Source: Dactylis glomerata
Taxonomy: Eukaryota > Streptophyta > Magnoliopsida > Poales > Poaceae
Assembly: GCA_007115705.1 (NCBI GenBank)
Contig: QXEO01000243.1
Coordinates: 1,412,239 to 1,476,238, forward strand
Reading direction: 5' to 3'
DNA length: 64,000 nucleotides
Of this stretch, positions 47,955 to 59,926 are shown piece by piece. A model generated the notes under the pieces. The model made no database searches. It saw only the letters and a program-made list of their open reading frames with translations, and was not told the origin of the DNA. Positions within the stretch are counted from its first letter, which is position 1; each line of letters starts with the position of its first letter. The position numbers and the translations under genes are program-made.

Positions 47955-49702
47955 CTAATACTTCCTATGCATAGGAATCTTGTAAGAAAATAAATCAACG
48001 AGGCACATAGTAGCAAACATGGATCGATAAAACAAGTGCCACTTCAAGATTTGCAACATAAAGAGGGGAAACTTAATATTGTTGAGATCCATCAAACCAT
48101 GTTTCCCTCTCTCATAGTAACTTTCAGTAGCATCATGAATAGAATTAACAATATAACTATCACATAAAACATCCCTTTCATAAGCCACATGCATAAAAGA
48201 ATTAATACTCCCCACATGAACAATCGTAGTAGGAGCAGATCCAACAGAATAATTATTCTCATCACCATAATCATCAAAAATAGGAGGCATATTGTAATCA
48301 TAACTAATTTTCTCCTCAAAAGTAGGTGAATTGAAAATATTATACCCATCATCATAACCATCATAAACTAGAGGTTTAGTATCATCATAAGCGAGAGAAC
48401 AGCTATTTTGCAAAGCATATTCATCAAACATAGCATCATAAGAAGGAACATGGATAGTACTAATGGTACAACAATTATTAACCTTATAATTTTCAGAATT
48501 GGTACCAAAAAGATTTTCAATATCAAAAGTAGAGTGCTTTTCGTAATCATGATCACTAACATAGGTAACAGGCATGGGAACATCATCAAGATTAGAATTA
48601 TCATAATCTATAATAGGAGCAACATGCTTAGGGGAAGATACCGTTTCCTCTCTCCATTTACTCCTCTTCTTCTTCTTATTCTTACTCTTCTTACTCTCTC
48701 CTTTAGGAGGGAGAGACTTGAAAGGCATTTTCTCCACATAATATGGTTTGCTTTTCACCAAGCTCATCAAGAGCCTTGTGCCACATTCGGGTTTCTTCAT
48801 TCCTGTGGTGGATACAATAATCTTCTTTGTTGTGACTCTGTTCACAAGGTCTGATCCTTTACCTTTGTTGCTATCCCAATCTTCAATATTGTTTTGAATT
48901 GTTTCAAGCAGATTCCACTTGACGTCAACATCCTTGCTTGTGAAAGACCCATCAAAGCATGCATCTAGATAGTCCTTGTAATATCCTAAAAGCCTTGCAT
49001 AAAAATTATTAATAAAAATATTACGGGAAAGCTCATGAATATGACATTTGAGCATTAGTGACTTCAATCTTCCCCACGCTTGGGCAATGCTTTCTCCCTC
49101 ATGCGGATGAAAATTATAAATATAATTCCTATCTTTATAAACTTCACTAGAAGGATAGAATTTAGAATAAAAGAGAGGTACAGTTTCCTCCCAATCAATA
49201 GATTGGCCATCCTTCAGTGTTTTATACCATTCCGCAGCTCTGCCCTTCAGTGATAAAGAAAATAGCTTCCTCTTAACTTGGTTCATTGAAATACCCGCAC
49301 ACTTGAACAACTCGCATAATTCATGTATAAAGAACAAATGATCACCAGGATGGACAGTTCCATCTCCTAAATAGCAGTTATTCATAGCACGTTCGACAAT
49401 TTTCATAGGTATTTTAAAAGGATGAGGAGCACAAGCATCATTAGAAACATCACATATGGGAGATAAAATATCATCAGAGCAAACTTCTCGACTAAAGCTG
49501 GGGAACTAAAAATATTATGCTTAACAAAACTAGCTTCCCCAAGCTTAGACTTTTCTATAGCATTAGCAATAACGATATTCAAAGCATTCATACTAACAAC
49601 ACTATTAGCATGCAAATTAAGCTCCAAAGGTTTTTCAATTTTCTCTTCAAACACTTCATATCCTAACGTAGGACAAATACTAAAGAACTCTTTGTTTTCC
49701 AT
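47955..49702 (-). pseudogene. gag: RT2 Gag, frameshifted and internally deleted
   Basis: Homologous to RT4 Gag. The N-terminal part (49702 down to about 49480, MENKEFFSICPTLGYE) is shifted out of frame after SSPALVEKF. The gag domain continues from 49406 (MKIVERAMNNCYLGDGTVHP, KGRAAEWYKTLKD). Directly after GWDSDxGKGS the copy lacks about 230 residues present in RT4, including the CCHC zinc knuckle, and rejoins at YVEKMPFKSLPPKG. The acidic tail keeps the polar reading (EENNYSVGSAPTTIVHVG-like) that RT4 loses. It is probably not functional on its own. Confidence 0.8.
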
Positions 49703-49842
49703 TAAGCCTAGCTAGTGAAAATAAAAACAAGAAACAAAAAGATATAATTGCAGAATCTAAAGGAAATAACTTCGAGCACTCACACAGGAGGATACGAGTA
49801 CCTTTTACCTTACCTCCCTGGCAACGGCGCCAGAAAAGAGCT

Positions 49843-51266
49843 TGATGTCTACACACGCTTCTATCCTTGTAGACAGTGTTGGGCCTCCAAGTGCAGAGGT
49901 TTGTGAAACAGCAGCAAGTTTCCCTTAAGTGGATCACCCAAGGTTTATCAAACTCAGGGAGGAAGAGGTCAAAGCTATCCCTCTCAAACCACCCTGCAAT
50001 TACAATACAGAAAGTCTCTTGTGTCCCCAACACACCCAATACACTTGTCAGATATATAGGTGCACTAGTTCGGCGAAGAGATAGTGAAATACAAGTAGTA
50101 GTGATGATTATAAGTAGTAAATGTAATCTGAAATAAATATGGCTGCGAGCAAACATGTTACAAAACTGAAAGGAAATGGTGTGCAATGTTTGGAAACAAG
50201 GCCTAGGGATCATACTTTCACTAGTGGACACACTCTCAACAAATATAACATAATTGAACCAATAGATACTATCATCAATATGCCACTCTAAACAATTCTC
50301 CAATGGAAAACGAACACTAATCATGCGTAGGGCTACGAAGCACTCCTCAAAGTCCGTATGTACCCAAACTAGATTGTCCCACACTATCACCATGAACGCA
50401 CTAGATGGTTCCAACAAACACCAACAATTCATAGAGACATTAACCAAAAAGACACACATGATGTGCACACTAGTCACCTTTACACCATAATACAAGGTAT
50501 CTCCAGAGATTAAAATAATAAAGCACGGGAGTAGCATAATATCTAAATAATAACATCTACCAATTCAACTAGATACAAAGCTCACGATCACATAAAGATC
50601 ACATCATGGGAGAGAGAGGTGAACCACATAGCTACCGGTAGAGCCCTCAGCCCCGGGGGAGAACTACTCCCTCCTCATCATAGGAGGCAGCACCAGCGAT
50701 GGAGATGGCTGTGAGGTCGATGGAGACGGCGGAGACGGTGATGGAGATGGCTCCGGGGGCACTTCCTTGCCCCGGCAGGGTGCCGGAACAGAGACTTCTG
50801 TCCCCCGAAATTCGTCGGCGGTGGTGGCGGAGCTGCGGAACTCTTCTAGAAACTTCGCCGATTGTTTTAGGGTTTTCCGTCCTGAGGCTTCTTATAGGCG
50901 AAGGGGCGTCGTCAGGAGTGGACCAGGGTGGCCTCACCATAGGTGGGCGCGGCCAGGGGCTAGGCCGTGCCCCCTATGGTTTGGCCAGCCTCTGGCCCCT
51001 CTCCGGCTCCCTTTTGGTCCTCGTCCTCCGTCCGGGAAAAATAGGAGTTTCCGAACTTGTTTCGTCCAATTCTGAGAATATTTCCTGTGTAGCTTTTCTG
51101 AAACACAAAAACAGCAGAAAACAGGGAACTGGCACTGTGGCATCTTGTCAATAGGTTAGTTCCAGAAATCGCATAAAAATGCCACGAAGTGTAACGAAAC
51201 ACAAGGCAAATGGTGTAAAAACAAGCATGGAGCATCAAAAATTATAGATACGTTTGAGACATATCA
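49843..51266 (-). repeat. RT2 5' LTR (family II)
   Basis: 1424 bp, minus strand, slightly shorter than the 1435-bp 3' LTR. Its outer inverted repeat is mutated (GATACGTTTGAGACATATC). Confidence 0.92.
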
Positions 51267-51464
51267 CCTTCTGCGATAGTCTTGGTACATTTGTGCTTTT
51301 AAATATTCTTCCTGTTCATTCTGACGATATGAGCCCCCGAGTCTATGACGAGGTGCGATTTGCTCCTTGACACATTCCTGTACTTTATTTGTCCATGCTG
51401 TATTTTTCTCCTATGTGTCTTTGCCTTTGTTATTCTGCTGCCGTCTTATCTTCTGCTTGGGGCT

Positions 51465-51474
51465 ACATATAAAA
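51465..51474 (+). promoter_or_regulatory. Possible TATA box of the AT-hook/B3 gene
   Basis: ACATATAAAA lies about 180 bp upstream of the ATG at 51648. It is on the strand opposite to G's pol, so the accessory gene may have its own promoter. Confidence 0.5.
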
Positions 51475-51647
51475 GCCCATAGATGTACTTGGACCTTTAA
51501 TTTGCAAAGGCCCATTAAGGTTTGCTTATAAATAAAGCATGTTGGCTTAGGGAAAAAACCCTAATTCTTTCATTACTATCTTCCTCTGCCGCATCATCTT
51601 CCTCTTCCTCATCTCATGTAGGATTTTTCCTCCCAGCATTTGTCTCC

Positions 51648-52223
51648 ATGGCCGATGCAGGTGGATTGCATCTGAACATCGGTGCTCCAGTGGAAAAGCG
51701 AGGTCGCGGCCACCCTCACGACAGTAAGAACAAGTCCAAGGACCCTGCTGCGGTAGCCTCGTTGTCCGCTCCCGTGAAGCGGTGCCCTGGTCGCCCTGTG
51801 GGAAGTAAGAATAAGCCTAGGGTTTCATCTGCTGCACCAGGTCCGAGCGCTCCGCTACATAATTCTTCTCCTCCTCCTCCGCCCAAAATGTACTCCTTCT
51901 TTTGCATCGCCGGTGCCCAATGCCGCGAGATTCAGCAGGTACCACTGAAGTTCACCAATTTCATGGATGGACGGGAGCTGCGGGAAGCAGTTCTTCGCGA
52001 ACACTCTGGAGGAGGAACTCCTTATGAAGTGGAGGTCTGGTACGATGGAAACGGCGAGATGTACTTCAAGGGCGGCTGGTCTCATTTTGCATAAGACCAT
52101 GACCTCCATCAAGGTTTCTTCATGACCTTCGACTACCACTGTGGTACGTCGAAGTTTGATGTGAAGATCTACAACTGTACTCAGTGCCAGAAGGAGTACG
52201 AAGCTAAAGTGCACTTTCAGTAG
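51648..52223 (+). pseudogene. AT-hook plus B3-like DNA-binding protein, opposite strand of G
   Basis: The frame starts MADAGGLHLNIGAPVEKRGR. Two AT-hook-like segments are at residues 17-23 (KRGRGHP) and 44-58 (KRCPGRPVGSKNKPR). After a Pro-rich linker comes a B3-like domain (LKFTNFMDGRELREAVL; YEVEVWYDGNGEMYFKGGW). An in-frame TAA at 52092-52094 cuts it at 148 residues. The same frame runs on for 42 more residues that complete the B3-like fold (FFMTFDYHCGTSKFDVKI) to a TAG at 52221-52223. It lies between the pol stop and the 3' end of G, antisense to pol, the place where some Tat elements carry antisense accessory genes. A role in targeting or silencing control is only a guess. Confidence 0.65.
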
Positions 52224-52622
52224 ATACTATTTTTATGTAATCTCTTGTTCTGGTTATCCTTTTGCGTGTTCTATGTAATAAGTACCTCGTGATGAATTAT
52301 ATTTTGTGCCATCTCTATTAATAGACCATGGGAACGAAATCGTCATTCCGAGGTGTGCTTTTGATGTATTATCGGGTTGCCTTGAACCATGTTTTTGTCG
52401 AATATCGGGTTGCGAACAACCTTATAATGTTTTTCAAATAATCGCGGATACCGAATCTCAACAACTTGTTTACTTTATTTTATACGACTCGAGGGTCTGA
52501 GCCCCCGGGTGGAGAGAAAAATATGCATACATATTGTCGAGTTGACCCAAGAACCCGACCTGTGGCCTCATGTTCTAGATTCAGAGGGTCATAACTCAAA
52601 AGTTCCTGTCACCATACTCCTT

Positions 52623-53083
52623 CTACGCATAGAACCGCCGCAGTTGCTCTGCATTCCATGGGTTGCTCTCATCTTTTCCCGTTTTCTTGTCTTGTAGTCG
52701 ATAAGCTCCTCCTGGTATTACTTCTGTCACGATGTAAGGTCCCACCCATGGGGACTCTAATTTGCCATGACCGTCCTGCTTGAGTCATAAAACCAGATCT
52801 CCTACCATGAAATATCACGGACGAACTCGACTGCTATGATAGTTTCGTAGATTTTGCTGATATTGCATGGCTCTGGCGAGTGCTACATCTCTTGCTTCGT
52901 CGAGTGCATCAACGTCATCTTGTAGTGCTTCTGTGGAGGTTGTCTCGTCGTAAGCCGCGATTTTTGGGGCCTCATGGGTGATTTTGACTGGAAGCACGGC
53001 TTCTGCACCATGGACTATAAAAATGGAGTTTCTTGGTTAGCTGCATTGGGTGTTGTTCGAAGGCTCCAAAGTACGGAGGGTAG
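52623..53083 (-). pseudogene. G integrase C-terminal part
   Basis: The frame from 53083 leftward reads LPSVLWSLRTTPNAANQETP, GAEAVLPVKITHE, then RVRPWYFMVGDLVLRLKQDG and GPYIVTEVIPGGAYRLQD, and stops at 52623-52625. These are the end of the integrase core and the C-terminal GPY-type domain of Ty3/gypsy elements. It joins directly to 61577 onward (HAWVDELP) once RT6 and one GGTAG copy are removed. Unlike the rest of pol, this piece has no internal stop. Confidence 0.85.
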
Positions 53084-54733
53084 TGCTGCGTTTGATTAAC
53101 TTGGGAGCAGACGGTCCTTGTGCATGGTGAATAACCAGCCCGTTGGGAACCCCAAGAGGAAGGTATGATGAGTATAGCAGCTAGTTTTCCCTCAGTTAAG
53201 AAACCAAGGTTTATCGTTCTTGGAGAGGAGAGACAAACGACTGAAGGTGATGCTTGCTAGCTTGCGACAGCTCCAGACAATTTATATATGGCGCCTCGTC
53301 CAAGCTTTGCTTGCTAGCTGCAATGCGGAACCTGCACACAACACAACCAAGTACTTTGTTCCCAACTTGCGATGAGGTTGTCAATCTCACCGGTTTGCTT
53401 GAAACAAAGATTATGAGCGTATCGAGTGGAAAACAATATAGTATGCGAGTAAAGTAAACAGGTGATAGCAATATGATGTAAATAGGACCGGGGTCCACAG
53501 TTCACTAGTGGTGTCTCTCCATAAGATAAATAACACATGCTGGGTAAACAAATTACAGTTGGGCAATTGATAGAATAAAGATAAACGTGATATGTCAAGA
53601 AGATCACTATGAGATTTACTCTGGGCATTACAACAAAATACATAGACCGCCATCCAACTGCATCTATGACTAATAATCCACTTGTGGCGAATCAATCCGA
53701 GAACTCCACAAGTATTAAGTTGCGAACAACAGATAATTGCATTAAGCAAAGTGTGTAATGTAAACAAAGCATATGCCCTTGAGCATATGAATGTTGTTTT
53801 CTCCCTAGTAGCAACAACACATGTACAACCTTAGAGGTTTCTATCACTCCCCCAGGTTAAATAGAGGCATGAACCCACTATCGAGCATAAATACCCCCTC
53901 TTGGAGTCACTAGCAACTACTCGGCCAAGATAGCTACTAACAACGGAGAGCATGCAAGATCATAAACAACATAGAGATAACAAAAGATATAATTCAGTAC
54001 AGCAACTTAATCATAAACACCAATATTCATCGGATCCCAACAAACCAAACATGTAGAATTACATAACGGTGATCTCAATCATGTAGGGCAGCTCATGAGA
54101 TCTAAACATGAAGCACATGGTGGAGGAGACAACCATCTAGCTACTGCTATGGACCCATAGTCCAAGGTAGACTACTCACTCATCGCTTCGGAGGCAAGCA
54201 TGGCGATGAAGAAGACCTCCAGTGGCGATTCCCCTCTCCGGCAGGGTGCCGGGAAGAGCTTCTGGACCCTCCCGATCTTCGGGTCGACGGCGGCGGTGGA
54301 TCGCGATGTGTTCTGGAAAATTGATCGGGTACTTAGGTTTTTTCTGTCGGGGGGTCTTTATAGGCGAAGGGGCAATGTCAGAGGAGGGACCAGGCGGCCT
54401 CACGCCAGGCTCGCGCGGCCAGGGGCCTGGCCGCGCCAGCTAGGCGTGTGGGCCCCTGGTGGCCCACCTCCTACTCCTCTTCGGATCTCTGGAAGCTTCC
54501 GGGTAAAATAAGACTTCGGGAACTTGTTTCATCCAATTCCGAGAATATTTCATGTGTATCACTTCTGAAACACAAAAATAGCAGAAAACAGGGAACTGGC
54601 ACTGTGGCAACTCGTTAATAGGTTAGTTCCGGAAAATGCATAAAAGTGCCACAAAATGTAATGAAACAATAGACAAATGGTGTAAAAACAAGCATGGAGC
54701 ATAAAAAATTATAGATACGTTGGAGACGTATCA
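53084..54733 (-). repeat. RT6 3' LTR (family I)
   Basis: 1650 bp. In + orientation it starts TGCTGCGTTTGATT and ends ...GAGACGTATCA. The outer end is about 40 bp of family I variant sequence not seen in RT1 or RT3. Confidence 0.94.
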
Positions 54734-57660
54734 AGCATCCCCAAGCTTAACTCCTGCTCGTCCTCGAGTAGGTAAGTGATAACAAAAGAATAATTTTTGA
54801 GGTGACATGCACCTACACAATCTTGATCATATATGTAAGGATTTGTGAGCTGGGATCATAAGAACTTAAAACATGGGCATGAAGATATAATCTTGACAAT
54901 AAGAAACTTAGCAACCATGTTGTAAACATGCAAATGAACACAAACAAAAGATCATGAAAATGAAACAATGAAAGTCAAACGTGTGTTCAAATCATAAGGA
55001 AAAACATACAAATGGTTTTCAGCTTGTCCTTCAAAGAGAGCAAAACATAAATGCATAGGACACCTCAAAGTTTAAGAGGGCGACTAGATACAAATAATTT
55101 AAGAACAAGTGAAACCAACAATATGAATCAATCAATGAACTTTGGGACAATGCATATCACATTAAGAATGACAACTATGCTCTCTTAATGGTGCATAAAG
55201 ATAGAAGGTGGTGACTCAACATAAAAGTAAAAGAAAGGCCCTTCGCAGAGGGAAGCAGTGATTGCAAGTTTTATAACCTTCAAAAATTATGGTACTTACC
55301 GGCTTTGAGCTCTCATTGCCCCCATCATAAGCATCTTGAATGGTTAAAGTTAATGCGAGAACAATTATGATGCATATGCTTGACAAATCATAAGTTGAAA
55401 ACCTCGTGTCCCATGAATACGAGTACCCAAACCTCATGCTACTTTACTTAGAGTCCCAAGCAAGGCTCTTGTCATTGTAAGTATATATGTATCATTGAGA
55501 ACCGCCAATGGGGTACCACCGTGCCCGATGACATGGAACAAGCCCACACCAAAATGACAGGAGAAGCAGACAATGAACACCTCGACATCTCTTTTATTTG
55601 CCTTTTGTTTAGCTTTTTATTGTGAGATGCATCGTCGAATGTTCACCATGGGTATGCTGCAAATTTCCACCATGAATTATGCATGGCTTAGATTGGCGGC
55701 CTGGCGTTTCCCTAACACATATACAAACTCCATGATCCCCACAAGATTCCCAATTCATTTCACACCGCGGGCATCCATAAACAAAAGATCACGATATCAA
55801 CTCAAATAAGAAGTGCAATGTTGAAAGCTTGCCCATGACAGCATGGCTGGGCTAGAATCCAACTTACAACTTGCAAGCATAACAACTCAACATAAGAGAC
55901 CACAATGTCAAATTTTTAAGAACAGGAAAAAGTAAAGTGTGCCTTCCAGTTTCGTGAGAGCTTTACTGACCGAATTTCGCATAACACTGGTAAGAGTTTA
56001 ATTTGAAGAGAAAATAAAAGCAAGTCACATTTACTTGGAATAGCAAATTGCTAGTAGGTATGTATGGTGGACACTTTGGAAAACTTTGGCTTTTAGGAGT
56101 TGTATGCACGAGTAGAGCTCATACTCAGTACAAGGCGAGGGCTAGCAAAAGACTGGGAGCGACCAACTAAGAGAGCAATAATGGCCATAATCATGCAAAG
56201 CGACAAAGCGACATTAAAAGAAGCATAAGATGGCATCAAAAGTCAAAAACTAAATAATCATGAAGGCTATTGGCGACTTTGTAAGATTCTAACATGTGTG
56301 AGCATGCGCCAAGTCAACCCAAATAAAGCATCAAGGAGAAAACCAAAATAATGCTTCCATACAATAAAAACAACGCATGATTTTTTCAAAGGCTCATTAA
56401 GCAATCTCAGTTATTTGAGACAGGTCATGCTACAGCAAAACCACTAAGCATACTATCAAAAAGACATCAAGCATGACATGAAAAAGCCTAAGCCACAGTC
56501 TACACAAGCTCCTTCTTGTACCACTATTTTGCACAAAGCTTTTTCTCTTTTCCAACACCATTTGAAATTTTTAAAGACACCTCTTTTGATGAAAACCAAT
56601 AAAGATCAGAGGAAAAAATACACCTTGATGAAAATATATGACAAGGTCTGAACACAAATCAAGGCGAAAACGAAAACCAAAAGCAGTAGCAGAAAAAGAA
56701 GAACACTCGGTTTTTAATAAGAGTGAAAACTAGAGCATTCTTGGCAAATGAAAAGCAAGTACAACTTCTCCAAAAGAAATTTGTTGGGGTCCAACCATTT
56801 ATTTCAGAAAACAAAACAAACTAAACTAAGAAAACTAAAACAACAGACGCTCCAAGAAAAACACATAGTGCATTAAGCAATAAAAATATAGTGTTTTGAA
56901 AGGTGACCTGATTTTTGCCGATGAAGAAGGGGTGCCTCGGGGGCATCCCCAAGCTTTGACGCTTGTACTTCTTGGATATTTCTTGGGGTGATGCATGGGC
57001 ATCCCCAAGCTTGAGCTTTTGTCCATTCTTCAACTCATCTCATCATTCTTCAATCCCTACACTTGAAAACTTCCTTCATACAAAACTAAACACAATTCTA
57101 TTAGCAACATTAGTGCAAGCATAACATATAATCAACCCTCTTTTGCTTCAGGTTTCAACTCAAAACCACCACAAATATAGCAAATACTACTGTAGCAACT
57201 TCTCTAAAAGTTCCATGATCAAAAGAACTCAAAAGAAAGCGATAAAGTGGCAAACACAAATATTGGCAGAAATCTGTCAAAACTGAATAGCTGACAAAGG
57301 TCGAATTTTTGAGGGGTTTTCTGTTGCTCAAATCAAAAAGTGTTCAACTAACAAAAGTTTGGATATAACCTGGGGCATATGCACAAGACATCGTAGGTCC
57401 AAAAGATATACAGAGAATTTTGACGATTTTTTACGGTGCAGCACCGAAAACAGTTTCAGGACAGCAACATCCCCAAATCTTTACCTCACTCAAATTAGAG
57501 GCTTCTCTTGGCACAAAAACGAAATAAACAAGATAAGGAGCGGTCATTACAGTAGTAATGACTTCCAAGACTCAAATAAAAGAAAAATTACTAAAAGTAA
57601 AAACATTGGGTTATCTCCCAAGAGTGCTTTTCTTTAACGCCTTTGAGCTAGGCGCAGAAA
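54734..57660 (-). repeat. RT6 3' non-coding module
   Basis: Complement of the shared 3-kb module, no gene. Internal polypurine-like 14-mers are near 56943 and 56999 (complement AAGCTTGGGGATGC). Confidence 0.88.
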
Positions 57661-57668
57661 ATTGCGAA

Positions 57669-59766
57669 TCAAGTAATATCAAGTGATGAAGCATCAAGCT
57701 CATAATTTGCTCTAAGAATAGAGTCAAAAAGTAATTTCTTTCTTTTTCTAGGGAAGTGTTCCATACCTTTCTTGAGTGGGAATTTATATTTGATAGTGCC
57801 TTCCCTCATATCAATGATGGCACCTACAGTTCGAAGAAAGGGTCTTCCCAAAATAATAGGACATGAAGCATGGCATTCAACGTCCATAACAAGAAAATCA
57901 ACGGGAACAAGGTTATTGTTAACCACAATAAGAACATCATTAATTCTTCCCAAAGGTTTCTTCTTAGCAACATCAGCAATAGGAACATCAAAATAACATT
58001 TTTCAAGCGGTGGTAAATCAAGCATGTCATAAATTTTTCTAGGCATGATAGAAATACTAGCACCTAGATCACATAAATCATGGCAATCATAACCATTAAC
58101 ATGCATATCAATGATGGGTTCCCAACCATCTTCTAACTTCTTGGGAACAGAAGCTTTTTGCTTCAGCTTTTCATCCCTAATTTTCATAAGAGCATTGGTA
58201 ATATGCTTAGTAAAAGCAATATTTAGAGAACTAGCATTGGGAGTCAAAGCAAGATTTTGCAAGAACAAAATTACTTCAGATATATTGCAGCCATCAATAT
58301 CAAAATCATTAAAAGAAATAGAGCTATCATCTCCCACACTTCGAAAAATTTTAGCACTCTTTTGAGAAAAAGTTTTGGCAGTTTTAGGCTTTTTAACACA
58401 AGGAGTGGGAGTTTTCTCTACACCAATCAAAGTAAGAGGATTGCTAGCATTAGTAGCAACATCATTAGAGGTAGTAATGGTACATACCTTCATTTTTCTA
58501 GCCATCTCATCTTCTCTTTCCCACCTGGCATGCAATTCCGCTAACAATCTAATATTTTCATCAATTCCAACTTGGATAGCATTAGCGGTAGCAAAAACAT
58601 TGTTCTCTTTCACATCATTAGGCAACACTTTTAATTTCAGAAGTTCAACATCATGAGCAAGGCTATCAACTTTAGAAGCAAGAATATCAATTTTGCCTAA
58701 CTTTTCCTCAACAGACTTGTTAAAAGCAGTTTGCTTACCGATGAAGTCCTTGAGCATTACCTCAAGCTCGGAGGGTGCGGCCCTAGTGTTGTTGTAGGAA
58801 TTACCATAAGAGTTACCATAATCATTGCCATTGGTAGAAGGATACGGCCTATAATTGTTACTAGCAAAATTGTTCCTATAAGCATTGTTGTTAAAATTAT
58901 TGTTTCTAATGAAATTTACATCAACATGCTCTTCTTGAGCAACCAGAGAGGCCAAAGGAACATTATTAGGATCAACATGAGTCCTATCATTAGCAAGCAT
59001 AGCCATAATGGTATCAATCTTATCATTCAAGGAAGAGGTTTCCTCAACAGAATTTACCTTCTTACCTTGTGGAGCTCTCTCGGTGTGCCATTCGGAATAA
59101 TTTACCATCATGTTGTCAAGTAGCTTCGATGCGGCGCCCAAGGTAAGGGACATAAAAGTGCCTCCAGCAGCTGAATCAAGTAGGTTCCTCGAAGAAAAAT
59201 TCAGTTCTGCATAAAAAGTTTGGATAATCATCCAAGTAGTCAGTCCATGAGTGGGGCAATTCTTTATCATAGATTTCATTCTTTCCCAAGCTTGAGCAAC
59301 ATGTTCATTATCAAACTGAGTAAACTTCATAATATTGCTATGCAGAGATATAATCTTAGCGGGAGGATAATATCTACCAATAAAAGCATCCTTACACTTA
59401 GCCCATGAATCAATACTATTCTTAGTCAAAGACAGCAACCAATCTTTAGCTTTTCCTCTCAAAGAAAAAGGAAACAACTTGAGTTTAATAATATCACTAT
59501 CAACATCCTTATATTTCTGCATCTCACATAGCTCAATAAAAATTGTTGAGATGAGCTGCAGCATCTTCAGTACTAGCACCAGAAAATTTCTCTTTCATAA
59601 CAAGGTTCAACAAAGCAGGCTTAATCTCATAAAAGTTTGCAGCAGGAGCAGGTGGTGCAATAGGAGTGCAGATAAAATCACTATTGTTTGTGCTAGTAAA
59701 GTCACACAACTTGGTGTTTTCAGGATTGGCCATTTCAGCAAAACGAAAGTAAACAAGTAAAAACAA
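57669..59766 (-). pseudogene. gag: RT6 Gag-protease, single frameshift
   Basis: Starts MANPENTKLCDFTSTNNSD at 59766. An extra T near 59545 shifts the frame after HLNNFY, and the other frame carries ELCEMQKYKDVDSD to the stop at 57669 (about 700 residues in all). The gag domain includes KLFPFSLRGKAKDWLLSL and IGRYYPPAKIISLHSNIM. An Asn-rich linker (NNFNNNAYRNNFASNN) follows. The protease has CHDLCDLGASISIMPRKIYD (active-site DLGA, about 58059-58070) and CPIILGRPFLRTVGAIID. There is no zinc knuckle. Apart from the one frameshift the reading is clean. Gag and protease here form one frame, unlike RT5. Confidence 0.85.
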
Positions 59767-59926
59767 CTACCAAGGATTCTAATTTTTTTGGGTTTTTTGA
59801 TATAAAACGATGCAGGAAAATAAATAAAGTAAAGCAAAACAATAACAAAGTAAAGGATGTGCGTGCGAAAACTCCCCTCGCAGAAGTCTTCTACTTCCTC
59901 CCCGGCAACGGCGCCAGAAAATAAGT

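Larger units (their letters stand above)
18835..51266 (-). mobile_element. RT2: non-autonomous LTR retrotransposon, family II, host of RT3
   Basis: Outer ends carry LTRs at 18835-20269 (3') and 49843-51266 (5') and the target duplication CCTTC (18830-18834 and 51267-51271). Own sequence without the insert is about 7.8 kb. The primer-binding site (49815-49832) matches the tRNA-Asp complement with one mismatch. The internal region has a broken gag (47955-49702) and the shared 3' module (45170-47870 plus 20270-20523). RT3 is inserted in that module. No RT or integrase is present. RT2 itself sits in the 3' part of G. Confidence 0.92.
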
